Below, piece by piece: positions 9,850 to 17,348 of a DNA stretch of 64,000 nucleotides. How positions within the stretch are numbered: position 1 is the stretch's first letter; every line of letters begins with the position of its first letter. The translations under genes were made by a program, and so were the position numbers. The notes beneath the pieces were generated by a model. That model saw nothing but the letters and a program-made list of their open reading frames with translations, searched no databases and was not told the DNA's origin. Source of the stretch: Candidatus Melainabacteria bacterium (GTDB taxonomy: Bacteria; Cyanobacteriota; Vampirovibrionia; Obscuribacterales; Obscuribacteraceae); contig PLXC01000026.1 of assembly GCA_003151275.1 (NCBI GenBank), positions 62,001 through 126,000 of the forward strand, in the 5' to 3' direction.

Positions 9850-10215
9850 ATGGAAAAACTATTCCACCCGAATAAATGGTTCGTCGCATTCTGTGGATTA
9901 CTCATTGTCGTTTTCTTTTCGCTGCAATACGTAAGCACGTTACGCTTACAAAGCCTTGCTCAAGCATGGGGCTCACAAATATTCACCTGGGACTGGCCCG
10001 GGCAAGAATTACACTCTCGCGCAAAAATAACTAAAACTGAACTAGTAAAGAAAACGGAATCCGACGCAATACTCAAAGTCACAGGAACCCAAACGCTAGA
10101 AAGGTCAGGAGCAGCCAATGTTGCCCAACAACACACTGAAACCGAATGTGGTGCGCTGTTGACCTTCTATAAATCGAACAACGATTGGGTGCTAGGAAAA
10201 GTGGAGTTGCAATAA
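9850..10215 (+). CDS. Small membrane-anchored protein of the secretion locus, function unknown
   Basis: The product has 121 residues: a short cytoplasmic N-terminus, one hydrophobic helix (about residues 10-27) and a roughly 90-residue extracytoplasmic domain with alternating Lys/Thr/Glu-rich strands and one cysteine. No family is recognised. The stop codon overlaps the next ATG by one base (TAATG), indicating translational coupling to the VirB8/TraE-like gene. By position and topology it could be a periplasmic accessory of the type IV system. Uncharged pilin-like features (class III signal site) were not seen. Confidence 0.65.
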   Translation: MEKLFHPNKWFVAFCGLLIVVFFSLQYVSTLRLQSLAQAWGSQIFTWDWPGQELHSRAKITKTELVKKTESDAILKVTGTQTLERSGAANVAQQHTETECGALLTFYKSNNDWVLGKVELQ

Positions 10216-10823
10216 TGTATTGGCGTGTAAGAAAATCAAGTATTGATCAACTAGTTCGTTCATACGGTGTGCATGTTCTGCTTGTGTTTAGCGTGATCAT
10301 GAACGGCCTTTTGATCATTACAAGACCTAATCCAAACAAGACGCTGTCCAAAGATGCCAAAGTCAGTTATGAAAATTTTGCCCGCACTGTCACAGCGCAT
10401 TTGCTCGACACGAATTACATTAGCTATAAAGAATCCACGCTCGCTTTAATCGAAAAAGAATTGGCACCAAATGTAGTGCAGGTACTTTCTAAAGCGGGGA
10501 TGTTAGCGGCCACTCAAGATGAGTTGGCGGCGCAAGCCAAGAGTCTGGCCGACTCACGGCAGCTCTCTGCGATCCGCATTGACGAAGTAATTACAAGCGA
10601 TCCGAATGCCCGCGGGCTGATCCCTATGGACGTTCGCGGCGTCGTTGCAATCCATTCTGCAGAAGAGAGTGGACCTAGCGGACCGGTGCCTTTTAAATTT
10701 AGATATTTGATTGGTAACAAAAGCGACCAGAAAGGTCAGCCGGTAATGGGCGCCGATGGCAAAGCGTTGCCGCTCGTGGCCGGCTTCGAAGACATGTCGG
10801 GTCGTCCAAACCCGAGCCAATAA
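10215..10823 (+). CDS. Putative VirB8/TraE-like bitopic protein
   Basis: I start this gene at the ATG at 10215 (202 residues), which overlaps the preceding stop by one base, rather than at an upstream ATG inside the previous gene. A polar cytoplasmic N-terminus is followed by a single helix (about residues 17-35) and a roughly 165-residue extracytoplasmic domain with helical then strand segments. This is the layout of VirB8/TraE/TrbF proteins, whose periplasmic domain has an NTF2-like fold and links inner-membrane to core complex. The family call is inferred from topology and context; the sequence motif evidence is weak. The last gene of the locus, it faces a convergent LysM gene across a repeat-rich gap. 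Confidence 0.55.
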   Translation: MYWRVRKSSIDQLVRSYGVHVLLVFSVIMNGLLIITRPNPNKTLSKDAKVSYENFARTVTAHLLDTNYISYKESTLALIEKELAPNVVQVLSKAGMLAATQDELAAQAKSLADSRQLSAIRIDEVITSDPNARGLIPMDVRGVVAIHSAEESGPSGPVPFKFRYLIGNKSDQKGQPVMGADGKALPLVAGFEDMSGRPNPSQ

Positions 10824-10830
10824 CTTCGAA

Positions 10831-10933
10831 GCGACTGTTCAGAGTCGCCTATAATCTTCGAATTCGGAAATGGAGCGCGACTGTCCACAGTCGCCTATAA
10901 TCACGTATCAAGGCGGGTCGGAGACCCGCGCTC
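10831..10933. repeat. Hairpin-bearing dispersed repeat (copy A plus partial unit) in convergent gap
   Basis: Two 26-base direct repeats (10831-10856 and 10877-10902) each hold an inverted repeat, GCGACT..AGTCGC and GCGACTG..CAGTCGC, followed by CTATAATC. A third hairpin, GCGGGTC-GGA-GACCCGC, lies at 10913-10929. The block 10866-10933 aligns along its whole length with 30520-30598, so it is a dispersed element. It fills the gap between the convergent VirB8-like and LysM genes and could serve as a bidirectional terminator, though no T-run follows the stems. Confidence 0.8.
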
Positions 10934-10957
10934 ATTTCGATTATTTACGTTACGATT

Positions 10958-12535
10958 TTAATACGCGAACTCGTCGTCATTGCCTGATGGATTTCGATAT
11001 GTTGATGGGCTTCCATCGACATAATTTCCTTGCTGGCTCCTGGCGTTTGAATAATAGTCACCAGGCTGATTGCCGCGTGGTTGTCCATTGTAGGTGAAGT
11101 AGTCAGTTCGTCCCGTACCGGATTGATTTGACGGATCCGAAGTTTGGTACGACGGATTTGAGCCATCTGAGGTGACGTAAGAACCATTGCCGGTCTGATC
11201 ATTCATCGGTATGATCCGTCCCTGATTTGGATTTCGGGTCTTGCAATTGTAATAGTTGTCGGCGCCTGATTGAGATGGATCGCCCTGCATCATTCGGCAG
11301 TTGGGGCTAGGTTGAAAGTTGCCACCACTCTGATTGAAGTATGCATTTTCAGCATAAACGTTGTTAACGATTACTCTGCCAGGTCGACCTGGTCGATCCC
11401 ACATTTGGTCTGCAGCGCTGCCTGCGCCGGGATAAAATGATGTGCCATCATCTCCGGTGCCAGCAAATGGCGTGTTATTACGCGGCTGACCTTGGTCGCC
11501 GGAATATTGGAATACGTCCCCGTTGCCTTGATTCTGTCCGCCTCGGTTTTGGTCGCCGGAATATTGGAATACGTCCCCGTTGCCTTGATTCTGTCCGCCT
11601 CGGTTTTGGTCGCCGGAGTATTGGTATACGTCCCCGCTACCTTGACCCTGCCTGCCTCGGCTTTGGTCGCCAGAATATTGGTAGACATCCCCGCTACCTT
11701 GACCCTGCCTGCCTCGACTTTGGTCGCCAGAATATTGGTAGACATCCCGACCACTTCCGTCGCCCTGACCCTGGGTCTGGCCCTGGTTCGATCGATCTCC
11801 GGAATATCTGAATACGTCGTCTCCGCGATTTGCTACACATTGGTCCGGTCTGCCGCCGCCACTTCCCCTACCGCTGCGCTGATCGAAATAAGCATTATCC
11901 GTATAAACGTTGTTGACAATGACGCTCGGGTTTGTCTTGTAACCTGGTGGTGTCACTTCGCCCTGGCTAGGTTTGGGGACGCAACGATCTCCCTTTTGTC
12001 CACCATCACTACTTGTATTGCCAGCATCACGTCGCTCGATGTGGAGTTTCCAGCCATCCCCGATGAAGTCAGGTTTGGTGATCAAACTCGGATGGCTTTT
12101 TTCGTTCAGTTTCGCAATGCGTGTGATTTCGCCTTCAATTTCTTGGTTGGAGGCCTGCTTGCCGTGATCGTGCAACTCACGTTGAGCGATCGTCCACAGT
12201 GAATCACCATGTTGGACTACATGGTCTCCATTTTGGTCGAGATCCAGTTTTTGCTTCCGCAGGGCTTGAGACTCTTTGAACCACTCCTGGGCGCTTGGCG
12301 AGGAAAGGCTGTAGTCTGGATGCCAATTGGCAGGGACGTGATCATTTTGCCCGCCCGTGTCGTCGGTGGAGGCATGTTGGCCGGAGCCATCGTATTTAAA
12401 GACATCTCTTTGGTCATTTGGAGCGCCGTTCTTGCCAGTGCCATTTCCATTACCATCGCCACTCCATTTAAAAAGGTCCCCGTTCGTGCCATTTGGAGGC
12501 AGGGATCTGGTATCTCGTTCGTTGTCGGAACTCAT
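10958..12535 (-). CDS. LysM-domain protein with tandem Gly/Gln/Tyr-rich repeats
   Basis: The product has 525 residues. A LysM-type domain is visible at about residues 104-167 (His-Val-Val-x-x-Gly-Asp-Ser-Leu-Trp-Thr-Ile-Ala ... Trp-Lys-Leu-His-Ile); LysM binds peptidoglycan or chitin-like sugars. Residues about 240-350 hold 19-residue tandem repeats around the core Asp-Val-(Tyr/Phe)-Gln-Tyr-Ser-Gly-Asp; diverged single copies of this core occur near residues 20-27 and 44-51. A second motif, Val-Ile-Val-Asn-Asn-Val-Tyr-x-(Asp/Glu)-Asn-Ala-Tyr-Phe, occurs twice. No signal peptide or membrane helix is visible, so export, if any, is unconventional or the LysM is intracellular. It is the only gene on its strand here and its role is unknown. 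Confidence 0.8.
   Translation of the reverse strand: MSSDNERDTRSLPPNGTNGDLFKWSGDGNGNGTGKNGAPNDQRDVFKYDGSGQHASTDDTGGQNDHVPANWHPDYSLSSPSAQEWFKESQALRKQKLDLDQNGDHVVQHGDSLWTIAQRELHDHGKQASNQEIEGEITRIAKLNEKSHPSLITKPDFIGDGWKLHIERRDAGNTSSDGGQKGDRCVPKPSQGEVTPPGYKTNPSVIVNNVYTDNAYFDQRSGRGSGGGRPDQCVANRGDDVFRYSGDRSNQGQTQGQGDGSGRDVYQYSGDQSRGRQGQGSGDVYQYSGDQSRGRQGQGSGDVYQYSGDQNRGGQNQGNGDVFQYSGDQNRGGQNQGNGDVFQYSGDQGQPRNNTPFAGTGDDGTSFYPGAGSAADQMWDRPGRPGRVIVNNVYAENAYFNQSGGNFQPSPNCRMMQGDPSQSGADNYYNCKTRNPNQGRIIPMNDQTGNGSYVTSDGSNPSYQTSDPSNQSGTGRTDYFTYNGQPRGNQPGDYYSNARSQQGNYVDGSPSTYRNPSGNDDEFAY
11494..11757. repeat. 57-base tandem repeat array inside the LysM gene
   Basis: Units of 57 bases run head to tail. The units at 11494-11550 and 11551-11607 are identical as read; the following units (to about 11757) differ at a few positions but also come in a nearly identical pair. 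Unit length is a multiple of three and the array is in frame, so copy number can change without breaking the protein. Identity at the DNA level points to recent duplication or gene conversion. Confidence 0.9.
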
Positions 12536-12684
12536 ATTCTTCTCTCTTTACTGCAACTCGGTTGTAGGTTGCGGGGGGCTATGCAACACCATTCAAGCGG
12601 GGCACTCTAAGTAAATCTTCTTTCTCCATCTTTGCATATGGGAGGATTCCCATTTGCGAAACGAGGTTTACTTTGGGGCTCTTT

Positions 12685-12741
12685 TAACCTACAAAAAAGA
12701 TGTGGCAAAGCCGTGAAACGAGCGGCATCTTAAGTAGGTTA
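12685..12741 (+). promoter_or_regulatory. Structured leader with nested inverted repeats upstream of riboflavin synthase
   Basis: A perfect 8-base inverted repeat, TAACCTAC (12685-12692) and GTAGGTTA (12734-12741), encloses a second one, AAGATG (12697-12702) with CATCTT (12726-12731), and an inner GCCG/CGGC pair. The element ends about 90 bases before the likely TTG start of riboflavin synthase. It does not match the conserved FMN riboswitch core that I would expect before rib genes. It may be an unrecognised cis-regulatory RNA, an attenuator or an operator; function is inferred only from structure and place. Confidence 0.4.
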
Positions 12742-12831
12742 CGCAACATAAACCTATTATATGTAAGTTCGGTCGGTAGTCAGGAGTCTCAATGTAAAAT
12801 TGATGCCTACTTGCAAAAGGTGGGCTCTGCT

Positions 12832-13470
12832 TTGTTTTCAGGAATTATAGAAGAGGTCGGAACGGTCATTAAGGTGACCGACAGCGCCGATGGGCGCCGT
12901 TTGGAAATTTCGGCGCCGGAAGTGACGAAGGATGTTGGGCTGGGGGATTCGATTAGCGTCAATGGCACCTGTTTGACGGTGGTTGAATTTGATCAGGACA
13001 CTTTTGCCGTGGAAGCAGTTTGGGAGACCTTGCGCCGCACCACGTTAAACGCGCTGACGCAAGGCAGTCGGGTCAATTTGGAGCGGGCTCTCAAATTTTC
13101 AGATCGTCTTGGTGGACATTTAGTGAGCGGGCATGTGGATGCGGTTGCGACCGTCGCCAAAATCGAAAAGGAAGGATTTTCTTCTGTCCTATCATTCGTA
13201 TTGGACCCAGCTTTGGCGCCATTTTTTGTTGAGAAGGGCTCGGTGGCAATCAATGGCGTCTCACTGACTGTCGTCGACTTTCCGCAAGATGACAAAGAGC
13301 ATTTTGTTTTCCGCGTGGCGCTTATCCCGCACACTTTGACGGTCACCACGTTTGGCGATCTGTCGGAGGGTAGTGAAGTTAATATCGAGACTGACATTGT
13401 CGCTCGTTACGTGGCTCGCTGGATGGCGCCGAGCCTCGGGCTAGCAGCCGAGCAACTTATCCGAGGATAG
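12832..13470 (+). CDS. ribE: Riboflavin synthase (alpha chain)
   Basis: The enzyme converts two 6,7-dimethyl-8-ribityllumazine molecules to riboflavin plus the pyrimidinedione. The TTG at 12832 is chosen because it gives the family N-terminus (Met-Phe-Ser-Gly-Ile-Ile-Glu-Glu-Val-Gly) and follows an AAAGGTGG ribosome site by about 8 bases; an upstream ATG at 12700 would add 44 residues unlike the family. The resulting 212 residues fit the usual size. The two lumazine-binding repeats are visible: each has a Val-Asn-Gly-x-(Cys/Ser)-Leu-Thr-Val-Val motif and the first ends in Gly-Gly-His-x-Val-Ser-Gly-His-Val-Asp. It heads a three-gene riboflavin cluster with ribBA and ribH. Confidence 0.95.
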   Translation: MFSGIIEEVGTVIKVTDSADGRRLEISAPEVTKDVGLGDSISVNGTCLTVVEFDQDTFAVEAVWETLRRTTLNALTQGSRVNLERALKFSDRLGGHLVSGHVDAVATVAKIEKEGFSSVLSFVLDPALAPFFVEKGSVAINGVSLTVVDFPQDDKEHFVFRVALIPHTLTVTTFGDLSEGSEVNIETDIVARYVARWMAPSLGLAAEQLIRG

Positions 13471-13573
13471 GCGGACTGCAGAAACCTTAACAATCTGGCG
13501 GCAAAAATGTCCATCCGTGAAGAGCAAAGTTAGACTAAGTGCTCATTGAATCTTTTAGACCCACTCCATTGCC

Positions 13574-14872
13574 ATGAAAAACAAAAAGAACCAACAAGAA
13601 TCAAACCTAACTAATGCCGACCACAACGTCGACCAAGATCATGATGAACTGCTCTTTTGTTCGATTGAAGAAGCTCTGGAAGAAATTCGCTCTGGCAGAT
13701 TCGTGGTGGTTGCCGATGATGAAGGCAGAGAAAACGAAGGAGACTTGATTGGTGCGGCCGAGTTGGTCACTCCTGCAATGATCAACTTCATGGTCACAGA
13801 AGCACGCGGCTGGGTCTGCCTGGCTATCACAAGTGAGAAAGCAGAACAACTTCAGTTGCCCATGATGGTGGAAAACAATACTGAATCACAAAACACTGCT
13901 TTCACAGTAACCGTCGATGCTGATACCAAGTTCGGTGTCACGACGGGAATCAGCACGTACGACCGTGCCACTACGATCAGGGTAATTGCTGACTCTATGT
14001 GCAAACCGGCTGACTTGCGCAGACCGGGTCACGTATCACCCTTGATTGCCAAGGCTGGCGGCGTTTTGCAACGTGCAGGTCACACTGAGGCTGCAGTCGA
14101 CTTGGCACGCCTGGCTGGACTCGCACCTGCAGGAGTGATCTGCGAAATCCTAAATGCAGATGGAACTATGGCTCGCGTTCCTGAATTGACAAAGTTCGCC
14201 AAGAAACACAATCTCAAGTTCATCAATATTGCCCAGCTGATTGCTTACCGACTGACGCGAGAGCGGTTCGTCGTGCGCGAAGCAGTTGCCACCTTCCCCT
14301 CTGCTTACGGCGAATTCAAGCTCTATGCTTATCGAAATACGATTGATTCTATCGACCATCTGGCGTTTGTAAAAGGCGATGTGGCTGGTAAGAAAGATGT
14401 GCTGATCAGAGTGCACAGCGAGTGTTTGACTGGCGACGTTTTTGCCAGTCTGCGATGTGATTGCGGACCGCAGCTGGAAGCTGCAATGGCGATGATTGCC
14501 AAAGAAGAAACTGGAGTTCTGGTTTACTTGCGGCAAGAAGGCCGCGGGATCGGATTGCTCAATAAGATCAAAGCTTATGCGCTTCAAGACACTGGCAAAG
14601 ATACAGTGCAAGCCAACGAGATGCTCGGCTTCAAGCCTGATTTGCGGGATTACGGCGTTGGTGCGCAGATCCTTTGCGACTTGGGACTGACATCGGTGCG
14701 CATTATCACCAACAATCCGCGCAAGATCGTTGGTCTTGAAGGTTATGGTTTGGTCGTCACGGATCGAGTCACCATGCCACCTGCATGCAATAGTCATAAC
14801 ATGAGTTATTTGCTCACCAAAAAAGAAAAAATGGGTCACTGGTTGGAAGATCTCGAATCAGCTCGTCAATGA
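13574..14872 (+). CDS. ribBA: Bifunctional 3,4-dihydroxy-2-butanone 4-phosphate synthase / GTP cyclohydrolase II
   Basis: The 432-residue product has both domains. The N-terminal RibB part (about residues 25-235) carries [10 protein letters not shown], the acidic metal and substrate loop, and His-Thr-Glu-Ala-Ala-Val-Asp-Leu. The C-terminal RibA part (about 240-430) has the zinc site Cys-Leu-Thr-Gly-Asp-x(5)-Leu-Arg-Cys-Asp-Cys-Gly and the RQEGRGIGL catalytic loop. The enzyme supplies both riboflavin precursors, from ribulose 5-phosphate and GTP. All key residues appear present, so both activities are likely. It is followed after 9 bases by ribH. The pyrimidine deaminase/reductase RibD is not in the window. 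Confidence 0.97.
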   Translation: MKNKKNQQESNLTNADHNVDQDHDELLFCSIEEALEEIRSGRFVVVADDEGRENEGDLIGAAELVTPAMINFMVTEARGWVCLAITSEKAEQLQLPMMVENNTESQNTAFTVTVDADTKFGVTTGISTYDRATTIRVIADSMCKPADLRRPGHVSPLIAKAGGVLQRAGHTEAAVDLARLAGLAPAGVICEILNADGTMARVPELTKFAKKHNLKFINIAQLIAYRLTRERFVVREAVATFPSAYGEFKLYAYRNTIDSIDHLAFVKGDVAGKKDVLIRVHSECLTGDVFASLRCDCGPQLEAAMAMIAKEETGVLVYLRQEGRGIGLLNKIKAYALQDTGKDTVQANEMLGFKPDLRDYGVGAQILCDLGLTSVRIITNNPRKIVGLEGYGLVVTDRVTMPPACNSHNMSYLLTKKEKMGHWLEDLESARQ

Positions 14873-14881
14873 GGAAGAAAA

Positions 14882-15427
14882 ATGTCTAATTCCGCGCCGA
14901 ATTCCGCACCTCTGTCAGACAGTCATGGCCCGAAAGTGATAGAAGGAAGACTGATAGCAACGGGATTGCGATTTGGTATTGTCGTCAGTCGCTTCAACGA
15001 CTTGATCACCACGCGTCTCTTGGATGCAGCACTTGATACCCTGCGCCGACATGGTGCTGAGGATCGCTCTATTGAAATTATGTGGTGCCCTGGTGCATTC
15101 GAAATTCCACTGGTCGCTAAACATGCCGCCGCCAGTGGACGATTCGATGCCGTCATCTGTCTTGGTGCTGTGATTCGTGGAGCAACGCCTCACTTCGATT
15201 ACGTTGCCGGTGAGAGCGCATCCGGAATTGCCCGTATTGGAATGGAGACAAACGTACCGGCCATTTACGGTGTCCTAACTACCGAGACAATCGAGCAGGC
15301 AATCGAAAGAGCCGGCACCAAAGCCGGTAACAAGGGACACGATGCTGCGATGACCGCAATTGAAATGGTAAATTTGCTCGCCGCGATCAAAACACAAACC
15401 GAATTGAAACACGCGACCGTCAAGTAG
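14882..15427 (+). CDS. ribH: 6,7-dimethyl-8-ribityllumazine synthase
   Basis: The product has 181 residues, close to the usual 150-180. It condenses the butanone phosphate made by RibB with the pyrimidine made through RibA/RibD, giving the substrate of RibE. Visible motifs are Val-Ser-Arg-Phe-Asn near residue 37, Trp-x-Pro-Gly-Ala-Phe-Glu-Ile-Pro (substrate loop), Cys-Leu-Gly-Ala-Val-Ile-Arg-Gly-x-Thr-x-His-Phe-Asp (phosphate and catalytic His region) and Gly-Val-Leu-Thr-Thr-Glu-Thr-x-Glu-Gln-Ala-x-Glu-Arg-Ala-Gly. A GAGGAA-type ribosome site sits between the ribBA stop and this ATG, so the two are co-translated. The C-terminal Lys-rich tail is not part of the fold. Confidence 0.97.
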   Translation: MSNSAPNSAPLSDSHGPKVIEGRLIATGLRFGIVVSRFNDLITTRLLDAALDTLRRHGAEDRSIEIMWCPGAFEIPLVAKHAAASGRFDAVICLGAVIRGATPHFDYVAGESASGIARIGMETNVPAIYGVLTTETIEQAIERAGTKAGNKGHDAAMTAIEMVNLLAAIKTQTELKHATVK

Positions 15428-15529
15428 ACATTTGTCCGAACGCAAAATCGCAACTCGGGCAATCTAGCGAGTTAAGTAGACCTTTGCCCGAGCCCGAGAT
15501 CGCAGCTCGGGATAATCGAGCGAGCTAAG
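15425..15529. repeat. Tandem duplication of a 52-53 base unit after ribH
   Basis: Two units (15425-15476 and 15477-15529) match at most positions; both begin TAGAC and end GAG(T/C)TAAG, and contain ATCGCA(A/G)CTCGGG. The first unit overlaps the ribH stop codon. It lies in the gap between ribH and the convergent gene that ends at 15791. No terminator-like T-run is obvious. Confidence 0.8.
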
Positions 15530-15790
15530 ATTAAAACCTCGGGTACCCTGTTACTTTTTGCTCCCGTTTAATATGTTAAGCAAAAAACGCAGACTTAGGC
15601 GATGCTGCAGAAGCTTGTAGAGTCGTGGTTGACAGATTCGGTAAAGTCTGAAAAGACTGATGTAATATTAGTTAACATCAACTGGGATAGGTTGTTTTGG
15701 AGAGGGTACCGCCTCTTTAATGTTCAATTGCCGTGGCTACGATGGATCAGTGGTCTCCATCACGGTGCGATTTGAATGTAGATCTGCGAC
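15530..15790. other. Non-coding gap with several hairpins between convergent genes
   Basis: No convincing ORF. Three inverted repeats are visible: AGTCT-GAAA-AGACT (15645-15658), AGAGG..CCTCT (15701-15716) and a long imperfect hairpin from 15723 to 15776 built from TTCAA/TTGAA, CCGT/ACGG and GATGGA/TCCATC. The last lies 15 bases beyond the stop of the minus-strand gene and may act as its terminator. The whole could also be a small structured RNA. Confidence 0.45.
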
Positions 15791-17272
15791 TTATTGATTG
15801 CTAACGGTTTGTTCAGTCGCCAACGAACTCAATTCGGACGCGTCAATTGGATGATCTTTCAAGAACTGCTCGATGATATTTGTCACCTTAAGTGCTTGCA
15901 AAAGTGGTCCTTCAACCTGGACTTCGCGCAGTAAAAGGGCTCTGTGCAATGGCAGTTTGCTTTGAATCAACTGCGTCATGGTACGTCCGGTAAAGTGGAA
16001 ACAGATTTGCGGACGTTGAGCAGTTGGATCAAATCTTTCGATGTGTCCGACACCATTGCTCACGCTCACCACCCAACCCAGGCCGTTAGCTCCTTTCAGC
16101 AAGAAACCGACATTAGTGCCAGGAGCAAGTGCTTTCTTAAAGATGCTATCGCCGAATTTTGACGCCACGAATTCTTCGAAATAATACTGCGCCAGTCTGT
16201 CTGAAAAACCGAGCGATGCCTTACCCTTGCTCGGTGCTAGACCCCCCCAGCGTCCTTCAATTCCGCGCGCCAGCACTTTTTGAAAATAGTCCTCGTTCAG
16301 GCGCAACGGTGGCAGATGATATCTTCCTGCCACTTCAAACAAATTGTGTGTTTTAACTTGGACGTCGTCCATCAGCATCTTGCGCATGATGCTGGGCAAG
16401 GTTAGAGAGTCGTATTCTGCCGGCGTCACTTCATTCAGTTTGAGCGCCGTAGCCACATAATGCATCCACTCACGATTTAGTGTTGCTTGAGTAGAAACTA
16501 GATTGCAAATACGAGGACGTAATTCATCCTCAAGATAGCGCCAGAACATGTAGACCGCTTCGTCCACAGGAAGAAACCACAAGGTCGAGTCAGGATTATA
16601 TGAGAGGCGTAAGTTGGTGCCCATCCGCGTTTGAGCAGCCTGTGCCAACTCTTTAAATAACACGCCTGGACCGCTGAAGTTCAAAGACTCTCCCGTTTCA
16701 GAAGAGCCCGAGATCATTGGAATCCGCACCAGGTACCATGGTGACTCTAAAGTTGAAAGTCCGTCCAGCAATTTCTCTTCGTAATTCTGACATAAGCTTT
16801 CCCAGTGCGTGGGTGCTTTCCGCCGCTCGAATTCAAATTCCTCGGGCACGACACGGTCCTGCTGCACGCCACCCCAGAGCGAGGAGACGATAAAGATCGG
16901 CACGCCTTTCAAAGCTTTGGAAATTGCCGGCAGCTTTGCCGCCGCCCATGGTGCGCGTGGAGCGCGAGACTCATCGAAATTTGGTGGCAGTCCGCAAAAA
17001 ATAACGGCATCATATTTGGTGCCTTTCAAAGCTTCGTTCTCATCCACCAACCGCAGTCTGTCTTTAAAGGTTCTGAACCTGTCTCTGCCGCCCATCGCTT
17101 GTTCGAGCAAGGCAAGCGCGGATGAGTGCAGATCGAGGGGCGATAAACTAAGCAAATTCAAAGAGGATTTTGTCGCCACCCTGACTTGCCAGCCTTTAGT
17201 CACCAACCAAGCGGCTAGTGGTCCCGAGAAGCTGGAGATCGGTCCCCATAAATATGCGACTTTTTGCGTCAT
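15791..17272 (-). CDS. Rossmann-like NAD(P)-binding protein with C-terminal SCP2-like domain
   Basis: I start at the ATG at 17272 (493 residues); a TTG at 17392 would add 40 residues and overlap the upstream gene. The N-terminus (Lys-Val-Ala-Tyr-Leu-Trp-Gly-Pro-Ile-Ser-Ser-Phe-Ser-Gly) looks like the first strand and turn of an atypical SDR/epimerase Rossmann fold, though the classic GxxGxxG is altered. Residues about 120-220 resemble the central strands of extended SDRs. The last about 110 residues match the SCP2 sterol-carrier pattern (Phe-Thr-Gly-Arg-Thr-Met-Thr-Gln-Leu-Ile ... Val-Glu-Gly). Together this suggests an oxidoreductase or epimerase acting on, or carrying, a lipid. Substrate is unknown. 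It follows the RDD gene by 76 bases on the same strand. Confidence 0.6.
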   Translation of the reverse strand: MTQKVAYLWGPISSFSGPLAAWLVTKGWQVRVATKSSLNLLSLSPLDLHSSALALLEQAMGGRDRFRTFKDRLRLVDENEALKGTKYDAVIFCGLPPNFDESRAPRAPWAAAKLPAISKALKGVPIFIVSSLWGGVQQDRVVPEEFEFERRKAPTHWESLCQNYEEKLLDGLSTLESPWYLVRIPMISGSSETGESLNFSGPGVLFKELAQAAQTRMGTNLRLSYNPDSTLWFLPVDEAVYMFWRYLEDELRPRICNLVSTQATLNREWMHYVATALKLNEVTPAEYDSLTLPSIMRKMLMDDVQVKTHNLFEVAGRYHLPPLRLNEDYFQKVLARGIEGRWGGLAPSKGKASLGFSDRLAQYYFEEFVASKFGDSIFKKALAPGTNVGFLLKGANGLGWVVSVSNGVGHIERFDPTAQRPQICFHFTGRTMTQLIQSKLPLHRALLLREVQVEGPLLQALKVTNIIEQFLKDHPIDASELSSLATEQTVSNQ

Positions 17273-17348
17273 AGCGATATCTCGAAGGAGACGTGCGGAG
17301 AGCAACGATCCAAGGGAAGTCAATTCAATCAGCCTAATGTTAGCAACT

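Noticed and set aside
11494..11757. CRISPR-like periodic array
   Set aside because: Units are contiguous without unique spacers and lie in frame within a coding sequence; no cas genes nearby.
11492..12202. Plus-strand ORF of 236 codons with a repetitive product
   Set aside because: It is the antisense shadow of the LysM gene; its regularity comes from the 57-base repeats, which make sense only in the minus frame.
12536..12831. FMN riboswitch or c-di-GMP (GEMM) riboswitch before riboflavin synthase
   Set aside because: The conserved FMN core is not visible, and although GGCAAAGCC resembles part of GEMM, the rest of the motif does not fit. Reported as an unnamed structured leader instead.
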